From Ananas comosus (Eukaryota > Streptophyta > Magnoliopsida > Poales > Bromeliaceae), in contig NC_033633.1 in assembly GCF_001540865.1 (NCBI RefSeq), forward strand, positions 889,130 to 953,129: DNA of 64,000 nt, in the 5' to 3' direction. The notes under the pieces are model-generated. The model did no database searches. It was not told the DNA's origin and worked only from the letters and a program-made list of their open reading frames with translations. The position numbers were made by a program, and so were the translations under genes. Positions 53,581-64,000 of this stretch are shown in pieces. Position 1 is the first letter of the stretch, and each line of letters starts with the position of its first letter.

Positions 53581-54425
53581 TGTCAAATAAAAGGTATGCA
53601 TTCATTAAAAAACTAAAATGTAATGGACTCATAGAGAGAGTGATGCTGAGAGCGGCTTTGAACGACCTATTTTGTGGCCATTTGCTGCGCCGTATTAGAT
53701 GGTCCACTATCTCAGCTGTGGACCGCCTAATTTTCAAAATTTTTTTTTATCATTTTTCTACTATTATTATTTATAAAACATATTTGAAAAAAGGATAATT
53801 TTTACAAATAAATTTTTTAAACTTTATTAAATAGTTCAGTATATTTGTCTCCCTGATTAAAGTTATTAATTGAATAGTTATTTTGATAAACAAAAAGAGT
53901 ATTTTTCTTCTCTGTTATGATAATTAAGTATTTGAGTTTAAAAATAGAGTTAATATATTTTTCAGCTTTAATTGTTGCTTTGGTGTGTTAGAATAAAAGA
54001 AAAAGATTTTTTTTCTTTTTTTGTATTTTGAAGCTTTACAAAATTATATGTAATGTAAGCGATCAAAACGGTTATATAATTAGTAATTTGGATGAGAAGA
54101 ACAATTTAATTGAACTATATGTTAAGGTTTAGGGAACCTAATTGCCAAATGAAAAGTTCTACTGCTTGCTTGGGAAAGTGCTAGACTTCATCAGGCTCTT
54201 TACACAATTTTGCATAAATTTTTATTTTGAAAATTGAAAAAAAAGGTTGTCAATTATTGTATAGGTGGATTAAATGTTAAAATGAGATGGATGGTAGATC
54301 ACTTAGGTCATGAACTACATAAAATTTTAGCTTTTATTGGTTGAAGTGATCATTTTTATTTTTTTCTCTAAATTACTAAGATATGTGTTGAGCTAAAAGG
54401 TTAGTTAGAAGGTCGATATTTCTTA
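53581..54425. other. AT-rich spacer
   Basis: No gene and no clear repeat ends were seen between the Mutator-like element and the next TIR element. Confidence 0.45.
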
Positions 54426-54829
54426 GGGTGTGTTTGGTTCCACATAAAACTGTGGAAAAAAAATTTTCGGTGGAAAAAGAATTTTACGTCATTAGTGTTT
54501 GGTTCGTAGGAAAAGAAAAATAATTTTCGGTGAAGATTGTTTGGTTGAAAGGAAAAGTAAAAATAAATAAAAAATTATTTAATATATATTTTTATTATAT
54601 ATATTATTAATATATAATTATTCTATTATATATAAAAATTATTATATATTTTTTCTCCAATTATATATATTATATATTATTTAATATATAATAATTATCA
54701 TAATATATTTAATTATTATAATTTATATTTATAAACAAAATATATTTAAAATATATTATATAATTGAATAGTTATAAAATAAATTATTATATATATTATA
54801 AATAAAATTTTATATATATATATATAATA

Positions 54830-54863
<34 letters not shown>

Positions 54864-55130
54864 AAGTCATAGAGGGAGTCTCTCTCTTCTCTCTCACTCT
54901 CTCACTCAGGCGGCGGTCCACCGGGTGAAGCTCACGTTGTGGACCCGCGCAAAACATCCTATGAACCCGCTATTTTTACTGTAGGAGCGGAAACGAAAAC
55001 CCAAATTTTCAGCGTATTTGTGTAGAAGGACGCTTTCCGAAAAAATTTTTTTACAGAATCCAAACATCAGAAAAATATTTTTCAACTAAAATTAATTTTA
55101 GAGTACTTTTACAGCAAACCAGACACCCCC
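54426..55130. mobile_element. TIR element (about 705 bp) with a long TA-rich core
   Basis: The left end GGGTGTGTTTGGTTC is mirrored by the right end (reverse complement GGGGGTGTCTGGTTTGCTG). Inner AATTTTCGG-type blocks are also inverted. The core at about 54570-54865 is almost pure A/T with (TA)n runs. The target duplication was not resolved. Confidence 0.65.
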
Positions 55131-57394
55131 TAGGCGAATTTCTGAAATAGCAGCGTTTGAGTCCCGCCTTCAAAAACGAAAAAAAAAAAAAAAAAAATCT
55201 GTGAATGTTAGAAGGGTTCTTAGAATGGAGTCCAGAAACTTATTTGTTTTACCAAAAATTCTCTAAACTGTGTTTTTCTTTTTAAAAGAAAAAGGAGAGT
55301 GCACTGCAACGAGAGACGGGCACACATATATGCTCAACTTATTTTAAAATCAATATTAAAATAAAATTTAATTAAGGGTTTACGCAATGTCCTAATTCTT
55401 ATGATTAGAAGTTATAATTTGTTGATTTTTATTTCTGCAAGATAGATTAAAATTAAATATTCTTGCGCCCGGGCGGTCGTGAACAAAAATATACACGACT
55501 TTCGACTACTCGGCAACTACGTACATGTACGCAGAATTAAAGGTTACTTCCCACCGGTGTAATTTTGTGACCATAAAAGATGAGATTAATCATAACTACT
55601 GGATCTCGTCTTTTATCAATGATGCGATCAATTCTACATTTTATGAACGCACAGTAATGCCGTGTGTCTAGGCATTTTCAGGTATTCGTGTGCCGTAATT
55701 GGTCGGTAAAAACAAACAAAAAAAGAAAAAAAAGTTAACGAGTGTCAAAGAGAAGAAACAAACGAGCGCAGAAAGGTTTGGCGAAAGCGATGGCCCCATG
55801 CGCCATGGTTGAAGCAGAAGCGTCCTGGACGAGACATAAAATTTGTTAGTTACTAGGTGAGTGGTTGGCGCGGGCGCCATGTGGCCTCCGTTGGAGGCTG
55901 CCTCATGTGGCGGTCCTCAAAAGCCGCTTTGTGTCGGTGGCACTTAAGTGTCTAGCGCTGCCAATCTAGCTCGTTGTTCGGAGTCAGCTCGTCTACAATT
56001 CGAAACTGGTTGAACTCGCGCGTTCCGTCCTTTTAAAAGGGCCATATTGGCCTCCGCGGTGAGGCACAAGTACTGATCGCATCACAATTACCTTTTAAAA
56101 CAGTTCGGCTGAGTAGTCGTACCGTGGCCCAATCTAGGCTCGTGCTGTTTTTGCGAGCCAGTTGTGTTCGGATCAAAATGAGCTCGAGATCGAATTGCTC
56201 GTTTAGTAAACGAGCCAAACACGAGTTGAATTTTTTAGCTTGTTTAATAAACAAACCGAACACGAGCTGGAGTCAGCTCGCTCGTGTTTGACTCGATAAC
56301 AGCTCGAAATACATATATTTTATATTTATATAATTTATATATTTAAATAAATAATTATATATATAATATATATATTTTTATTATTTAATTTTTAGTAGAA
56401 AAAAAAAAAAAAGCCGAGCTCAATTATAAAAAGACTCATTTATATATAAATTTTTAAATATTCGATCAAAGTCTAATAGGTAAGATTTTATAAATTTATT
56501 TTTTATATATATCCAATCTAATTCATTTCGCTTATTGTACGTTGTTCAGCTTGTGTTCGGCTCGTTTGTTAAAGAGCCAAACACAAGTTGAATTTTTCGA
56601 CTCAATATTTTATCCAGCTAGCTCGTGTTCGGCTCGTTTATTAAATGAGCGGAACACAAGCCGGCCCTAACTCGCTCGTGTTAGGCTCGTTGACACCCCT
56701 ACGCGTGAGGAGCTTAATTTACCAAAAGGATTATTTTGCGTGGTGTCAGGCAGCAGCCGTGGGTGCGACCGCATGGCCAATCACTCACTTATAAACGAGT
56801 CAATTGTGAGGTCACTTTTCTAGCTCGAAAAATAAACAAAGTTAAACACAAGCTCACTCTAGCTTGTTCGTTTTTGACGATGTAGCTCAAAAATATCATT
56901 TAGTATAGTATTATTTTTAGAGTGATATGTAGCAAATTTAAATATTTTTTTTAGTTTTAATTTTTTTCGTTAGCATGGCTTTTAAACTTTAATAGTAATT
57001 AATAATACTACAAGCAAAAGTAAGCTCAATAATGACAATAATAATAATTATAGTTAGTATTAATATGACACCCTAACTTTTTAAGGGGTCACCCATTGTA
57101 GAACTACTTTCGTCCTAGCACGTTTAACTCCCTTAACTTCTTGAGCCTAACTACTACTGAAAATATTTAAGTCAGTTTAAAAATTTAGCCATATTATATT
57201 TTATATATAGGATTATTTAGGGTCTCACAATCTCCCTTCCTTTAAATCTTGACGTTCTCGTCAGGCTCAAACTTACAAGTATCAGGTGATATAAGACTCG
57301 TTTAAATTTCGAGGGGAACTCGAGCCGGCTCTGAGTTACTTCTGAGCCAATCTCGAGCTACCCCAGCTTGCTCATATATATTTGGCTCATCAAC
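55131..57394. other. Repeat-derived spacer with GCTCGTTT-type palindromic words
   Basis: At about 56160-56700 words such as GTGTTCGGCTCGTTTATTAAA and their inverses recur, ending in GTTGACACCCCTA, a common end of plant TIR elements. At 57068-57270 sequence starting GACACCCTAACTTTTTAAGG and including TCTCACAATCTCCCTTCC looks like part of a widespread plant LTR-type repeat. No coding sequence was recognised. Confidence 0.45.
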
Positions 57395-58115
57395 AATCTT
57401 CCAGCAGTAGCAATAGCAGAAACTTTATGTTGGACCTTATGCTTTTGGGATTTGAAAGCTTGTTTGAGCTTACTTACCATAGCAAAACCTCCGTTTGCTA
57501 AATGCCTAGCTACCGTTTTGCGTAGTAGAGAAGCTGTTTGAGAAGCCAAGCCAAACAGTAAATCCCTACATTCTAATTGGAGAATTACTGCTACTGTTTT
57601 CCATGATTTAACCTGGGCATTATTTTCTTTTCAAAAGAATTGAACATTGGATAAAAAAGCTTTCCTTTTCTCTACTAAGATGTCCTAATTAGTACCTCTC
57701 ATTTGGTACATATTGGTGAAGTCAAACTCTTGAGCTACTTGTTATTTTCTGTACTTCCAGCTTTAAGACAACCAATCATGAGTGTGTTTGTTCTTTCTCA
57801 ACTCAGGTGACCAATCATATGGTTGGTGGAGAGGGAGGAATCATAAAGCCTGCTCTTGGTGAGAGTTGGAAGAACATTCCCCATGTACGCCTTGTGGTCT
57901 CCCGTGATCAAGAGAGCAATGTTTGTACAGCAACTGTACTAAAACACACAATGAGGGTAGCGTACTATATTCATGTTTCAGAATTTACTTGTAACACAGA
58001 TATAAATTTTAGCCAAATGAAGAACCAATCATAGGATTTTAAACATGCTGATATTGCACTTATATAATGTCCCTATAGCAGCATGTTTTTGATTTCGAAT
58101 ATTGCAACTCAGGGG
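57395..58115 (+). pseudogene. Direct copy of RAD51D intron 7 / exon 8 / intron 8 segment
   Basis: This 721-bp block is colinear with 45824-46552, with about ten substitutions and one 8-bp deletion by eye, roughly 98-99% identity. The exon 8 copy at 57807-57956 stays open, with two amino-acid changes (DQQSNVF to DQESNVC). It has no preceding or following exons in cis, so it cannot make RAD51D. Sharp edges on both sides indicate a recent duplication or a misplaced allelic contig. Confidence 0.9.
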
Positions 58116-58904
58116 AAAGAGGATCGGAACAGCCCCTAAAAGTATCTCTGAAAAATAGCTCGCTCTTACAACGAGCGAAATGCGCCTTCTAAACACCTGG
58201 GTAATCACACCCGAATACAATAATCTGTATAAAAATGACACGGGCCTAAGGTAAATCAGGAGTAGACCTCAACATATGACCAGACTTCCGAACCGCTGAT
58301 TTTCTCCTAATGTTATCCAAGTCCACAATGATAGTTAATAACAACTAATAACAGATGCTCGCTCAACTCAGTTTATATCTAAAACATCTAACCTACTTAT
58401 GAATGAGCTGAAACAAACAGATAAAACTTGTAACTATTACAGATACAATGTACGATGGAACAATATTATAGAGTAGGATTCCGATGATATAACGCACACC
58501 CTCGGGATGCTAAATCCACGCGGGGGCCGCGACAGTCGAGGAACGCAGAACACCCACGCCTCCGGCGCCGGACTCCTCGCCGAGTGCTGACGACTGCAGA
58601 ACCGTATCCCCTCGAACCGGCCTTCCGTGGCGCTATGTCGACCGTTGAAATCGGAGCTCCACAGCTACTCCCCAAGCTCCACCTCGTGTGGTTCTCTAAC
58701 TTCACACTAAAAGAGAACAAAAACTAAATTAATAAGCCGGACCCTCAGACCAGGATAAGCATGCATGGGGAGTCAACGTGGCATCCATAGCCATGCACAC
58801 TTAGTCAGTATTAATTATACATAATATATATATATTATATATATATATCAGATATATTGAGGATATATATTATATATATAAGAAAGGATACTTAAAGAAG
58901 GAGG
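58116..58904. other. Spacer, no gene recognised
   Basis: This mixed-composition sequence includes an (AT)-rich microsatellite at about 58820-58880. A short minus-strand open frame at 58466-58720 has no supporting homology that I recognise. Confidence 0.4.
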
Positions 58905-61900
58905 ACAGCGTCATGTCACTGTTCCATCTCTTTTTTTTTCGTTTCGGGTTCTTATTCTTCTCTTCCTGCTTTATTTCTCTCAAACCAGCTATCTAGCGCG
59001 GCCTTCTGCAACCCTGACCGACAGTAATGAGGACAGCGCCACATATATATCTTCCTCGTCTTCAACGAGCTCGCCGGTCAGGCCGCAGATGTCGGTGCTT
59101 CGGATGCAAAGAAGGAATCGGCGCAAGTACCGCGGGAGAGAAGCGAAGAGCCGAGGAAAATATGCAGAAATTAGAAAAATAATCAATATAGAGGAATATA
59201 ATAGAAAAATAATCTTCTTCTCTAGAACATGACAACCAAAAGAAAAAGAAAAAGATGATAATTTGCTAACTATTCTCAGGATAATGTTAACCCCCTATTT
59301 CATAGAGAATGAGGGCCTGTTTTTGAGAAAATTTTACCTTCTAATTGAGAAAAAAATACTTTTTTGGATCGAAAATTGCCACGCCTTTTTAAAGTAAAAA
59401 TTCACTCCTTGAACAAAAATATTACCGTTTCTTCCTGTTTGCCTCCTCTTCTAGCCAATCAGTGAATTTTGTGAATAGCCAAATACGCTAGCAAATTTTG
59501 TTTAAAGCAGTGTAATTTCTCCAGTTCAAAGAATATAATTTTCAATCCAAAAAGTATAAATTTTTTCTGCTTCAAGAGGATATAATTTCTAAAAAATAAG
59601 GCCATTCTCCGAAAATAAGTACAGGACATTCTTCTGAAACTATTGGCAATTCAATCATATCTTCTTCTCTCCGTTTTTCATTCTTCTTTGTACGAAATCT
59701 GTTTTATGAATTATTCTTTATTCCTTTTTACTTATTTTTAATTGTTTGTTCTGTATTTTTTTTCTAGCTCTCCCGCTCTGAGGCGCTGCACTTGCTCCGA
59801 ATTCGTCGCCTCCTCGCGGTACGGGGTGTTGGTGTCGGCGCCCGGGCGAAGGCGAAGGAAAAGGATGTGGGCGCTATCCCTCGGTATCGTCCATGGATAG
59901 GTGATCGCGAAGCGGTAGAGGGGAGTGGAAGATAAAGAAAAAATGAGAGAAAAACAAAGCGGAGAGAACAGAAGACGTAGAGTTGCCTTCTTAACTATTA
60001 AGTAAGAAAGTCAGCGGAGGCGTGGAGGAGGGTGGACGAGCGGAAAAAAAAAGAAGAGAGAGCAGAGCGAGGTGTGGCCTCGGCGAGGTCGAAGGCGAGG
60101 CAAGACGGAAAGAGGTGCGAGAGGCGAGGGCGAGGGTGCGGACGGACCGATGCGAGCGGGTCGCTTCGCCTCCACTCTACCGGCCGGCTCTTCGAAGAGA
60201 AAGAAAAAAGAAGAGAAAAAAAAAAAAAGAAGAGAAAAAAAAAGAAGAAAAAGAAGAAAGAGAGAAGGGGAATCAAGAGTCTTTGGTCAGTTTCTAAAAT
60301 TCAGCCTATAAATCACAATCCAAACATGCGCTACTTTTTGCAAAAGCGAAAACTAATGGACTTTTATGCCAAAATTGGCCATATAAATAAATTATGTATG
60401 GTAGCGAAAAATTTTCTTAAAATCTAAATGGAATTCATCAATAAAAATTATTATTTTTTTTTTTTTGTTTTTTTTTTTTACTAAAACTTTACATTCAATA
60501 AGAAATATAACAATTTATCAAATTAATATTTTTATAATAAATAAAATTATAATATTATTATATTAATAATCATTATATTCTTATTACCCGTGTTCATGTC
60601 GTAATAAAGTGCCGAGGCCGTGTTGATCAAATGATTTTGTCTCTGTCCCCGTGTATTCTACATGTCACTGTCTGCGATGCCTAGTTAAAACGCTATAGCA
60701 AGAGGCGAGGCATTAAGTTGTAGCATTCAAAGATAAAATATCTAATAGTGTTTTTCGTTCTCACTCCTAATAATTCATAGAACAATTTTTTTATCGAAGA
60801 AATATTTTTTCACTACTGTTACACTTTCCAAAGCATAATATTTTCTAAACAAATTAAATTTTATACCAAATATTTTTGTTATTTTTAAAATATTTATTAG
60901 AAATAAAATTATAAAGGCAATGCTTTTTATGAACTTTTCTTTCCTTTTCTTTTTGTTTGAAATGGTTTCTTCGTGATTTCCACCACTAGTTGGACCGCTA
61001 GAAATCTTTCGGGTCTCCACTTGCCCTCACCTAGGTATATATTATCCCCCCCTCATGTGAGCTAAGTATTATCTTCAACCGAGATTAAATATGAGTCAAC
61101 CTAGAAACTATTATAGACAATCGAAACATTTATGTTACAATTTTTCAGGTGTTAAAACATCCAAATCTTTAGGCGACAAGCGCCCAGGCACCCACAAATA
61201 GTACTCTTCGCCGACAAAGTCTATGCATTCGACCAGAGAAGTTTGTTGTAGAATTGCCCTAGGCCATTTTGTGAATCATTCTATATCCAAGTTTTCTCAC
61301 AAATCACGGCTACAGTTGAAATGTTCATTCTTTTATTGAAAAATTTGGAAGTTATTTTCCTTTGCAGTGTGCCTTGAGATTGGCACCATACCTGATCGAA
61401 AATCTAAACGAGACCACATCCCCCACGTCCAACGGCAAATACTCCTCCGCTTTGATTCGCGGATCATCACAATCAATCACTGACGGAGGTTCAAACAATA
61501 TTAGCGGTGAAATAGGTACTGGTATAAAACTCATCATTGTGAACAGGAGTTGTAGAAAATATTACAGAATTGCCCCGCACCATTTGTGAACTCGTTCTGC
61601 TGGCGTCACAACGTCTTTCTCCGCATGTCCACCTACAAGTTGAGATGTCATTGCGTTTTTTGAATTCAGGAGTTAATTTTTCTTAGGGTCAGTTGCAGGA
61701 ATTGAGAGGTGCTGGATAAGATTGAGCGTGAGACACCGGCACTCCAGAAGACAATGATATCTTCCAATAGTTGACCACATGAGTAGCACAATCAAGTCAC
61801 CCAAGGAGGTTCAACAAATATTAGCAATAAAAGTAGTACTTTTTGACACATTCATGCATTTACAAGATGTTGACAGGCTGCTCGCACTATTTTATAAACA

Positions 61901-64000
61901 GTCCTAGACCTTCCCAACTTCTACATCATCTTAGTGAATGTATTGCTTTTTGGCAGAATTCGGGAAGTTAGTTCTCTGAACAAATTGAAAACAAAGAGCA
62001 TAGGATTGAGAATAGACTGGGCGCCTCCAAAAGACAGAAAGTGGTCTTCCAAATTTGATCGCACACGGATGGCCAAGATCCATGCACGCAGTTCGTAAGG
62101 TGCCGCCGATTCCAGGGTTACCACCTAGACTCGGTGTTAAGGAGAGGACCGCACCTTTTAATCGCGATTAAGTTTCTAGTTGATGCTGCGCTATGCAGAC
62201 CCGGGCTGGCTGCGATTGGGCGACATGTAGGTTTACTGTCGGACCGTGAACAAAACTGATGCGCAGAACGGAGCCGAGTCATTCTGTGTCGGTTCAGCTC
62301 ACATTTACTAGCAACTTCATTCAAATCTCCCGATGTCGACGACTGAATGAGGCAGAGTCTAAACCCGCGTGACAGTTTGGATGGTGAGTGGTGTTCGAGA
62401 TCCGTCATATTTACTTTGATGTATATACCGCACACGAAAATTGAGTTTTACGATCCCAAAGCTCGAATTAAACCAACGAAAACACGAACCGAATTTCTTG
62501 CAATTGGGGTTTACAAAGTGCCATACGTACACTCTGGTTAGGTTTTATTTTACGAAGAACCGTTGCGGCCCCTTGCTGAACCGGCAATGTGCACAACTAC
62601 TAATAGAGCATCCTCCGAACCAGTATCGCGTAGGAGGGAGAGCTACGAAACAAATCAACTAAATTTTATCACTGCATAAAGACACATTAACCTGTATAGT
62701 GCTACTTATATTTCCATAGTATAACCGTTTTGAAAACTAAAAAAAGTATGTCTTTCCGTTTGGTAATTGCCGCCCAGTACACAGTTCATATCGACGTTCC
62801 GCCTGACCACCGAAAACATGTTCCTGTGTGTTTAGAATCGTACTAGCAAAATACAAAGACGCATCACACATCAGGACCATCCAGCTCTTGCGACAAAGCG
62901 ATTCGCAACATCTAAATAAATGGACGGTCGGAGTGGCAGGATTTCACGGGCACAGATCAATCAGTGACCATCATGAAAAGGTCTAGACACTCATAAGATG
63001 TAACATCCATACCATATCATCCACAACGTCTGTCTGTCTGACATGGCAGCTTCCCTAATTGGCTGCTATCTATCAGAGGCGTAAATTTATGGCCAGCCTC
63101 ATCACACAGGAAAAAAAAAATGTCCAAAAAACCAAAGATTCCGAAGCCCTCATCGAAGAACAGAGCAAAGGTTCCTGCAACACAAGGGTAATCTCAATAC
63201 AGAAATAAGCTGGTTAATCTTTATCTACTCTCCTGGATTGTTTTCCTCGCAGTTCACAAGACCGATAATCTGAACGGACGTCGAAGGACGGTAAAGGATT
63301 CCGTCTCTTGTCCATAGCAAGTGATTCTGCGTACGTCGTTCATGAAACGATACTAGCTTGCCAGCTTTTCATGAGCCGGCGCCCCCCCAATTTGTGCAGA
63401 ACAAAAGCTAGGGAGAAGCAAAAACCGTTAGCATTCAAACAGAAAAGGAAAAGAAGTAATCACCTAGGGAGTGCCGCATGCAGATCATTTCGTGCTCCTG
63501 TCATCAAAGAAGCTGAGGATAGCGAGCACGCTTTTTCACCCCCCCACTGCCAGCACCTGTCATTCCGTCACACCCTATCCGGAAGAAGTGCTTCCTCTCT
63601 TCAGGTTGTTGGATCACACCCAATTTTGCGGTAGCGACAAAGAACCGAGAATATAAAAAAATAGAAAAGCAGAGTGAAGCAATATAAGAAAGAAGGAATA
63701 CTCTGAGAAAAGACGAGTAACAACTTGATTGGCTTCAAGATGTTTAACAATTTTGTTATTATTTAACAAGGTCCTAGTGCATGCACTTGAACAATAAGCA
63801 AACGGGAGTACAGAGAGATTGGAAGCATCTGATACGGAAGAGTCCTAGAAACGGGAGTTGATCTAAGCATATTACTCGTGAATTGTGGTCGAGAATAGAT
63901 ATGTAATCTACACACAGAATAAGAGCTAAATGTGAATAAGTAGTATACCGATCGCTAGCTTGTACATTTGCGCAAATAGTCAGGCAAGGAAGCAAAAAGT
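58905..64000. repeat. Right arm of the inverted duplication (runs off the window)
   Basis: This is the reverse complement of 47088-53205. It keeps order through the Mutator-like element, its flank with inverted target duplication (60381-60389), one copy of the 1.39-kb tandem unit, and the RAD51D 3' flank. Differences are scattered and include many single-base insertions and deletions. The arm is still in homology at the window edge. Confidence 0.85.
63601..63647 (-). pseudogene. Degenerate copy of RAD51D exon 9
   Basis: The minus strand parallels exon 9 ([12 protein letters not shown]) inside the inverted arm. Small changes remove the AG acceptor (TCTCGG in place of TCTCAG) and alter the frame. 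It is a by-product of the inverted duplication. Confidence 0.75.

Noticed and set aside
58466..58720. Arg-rich minus-strand frame
   Set aside because: Single short frame with no motif, splice support or conserved copy in the window.
63308..63656. Plus-strand open frames near the right edge
   Set aside because: They are antisense to the inverted copy of the RAD51D 3' region and have no recognisable protein.

Overview
The window is nuclear DNA from a flowering plant, most likely a monocot. The evidence is spliced genes with GT-AG introns, very GC-rich first exons next to AT-rich introns, plant-type snRNA promoters, and many small TIR transposons (MITEs, Mutator-like elements) with 5'-truncated LINEs. 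I cannot name the species.

Five protein-coding genes and two spliceosomal RNA genes can be supported. (1) A SOSEKI (DUF966) polarity protein on the minus strand, 2520-4301, four exons. (2) A U2 snRNA gene at about 8360-8555 with its upstream sequence element (USE) and TATA box. (3) A Mn-type cation diffusion facilitator of the MTP9/10/11 group, plus strand, 19657-24346, six exons, 396 aa. (4) A SULTR4-type tonoplast sulfate transporter, plus strand, 29158-37281, seventeen exons, 685 aa. (5) An actin gene, minus strand, 37983-39959 plus a 5' leader intron, 377 aa, convergent with SULTR4. (6) A U12 snRNA gene (minor spliceosome) at about 42058-42220, plus strand, again with USE and TATA box. 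(7) A RAD51D-like recombination gene, plus strand, 42960-47475, nine exons, with an unusual N terminus. All exon sets were joined by hand from splice sites, and every reading frame closes.

The rest is repeat-rich. At 10478-16813 a Mutator-like element (12506-16081) with terminal inverted repeats of about 160 bp carries a GC-rich, possibly captured segment, a minisatellite and runs of N. Inside it, bounded by single N bases, sits a second copy of its own flanking DNA that lacks both the element and a nearby LINE insertion. That copy looks like the pre-insertion allele. Region 45.8-64.0 kb is heavily rearranged. A large inverted duplication (47088-53205 against 58905-64000) and a direct copy of RAD51D intron 7/exon 8 (57395-58115) lie there, with a tandem duplication ending at another single N. 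The two inverted arms differ largely by scattered single-base insertions and deletions, which suggests an unpolished or mis-joined assembly as much as evolution.

The genes are unrelated neighbours, not a pathway: cell polarity, metal and sulfate transport across internal membranes, cytoskeleton, DNA repair and splicing. The most notable biological point is that the branch-site-recognising snRNAs of the two spliceosomes (U2 and U12) lie 34 kb apart on the same strand with nearly identical promoter geometry. I saw no evidence of a wholly new gene system.
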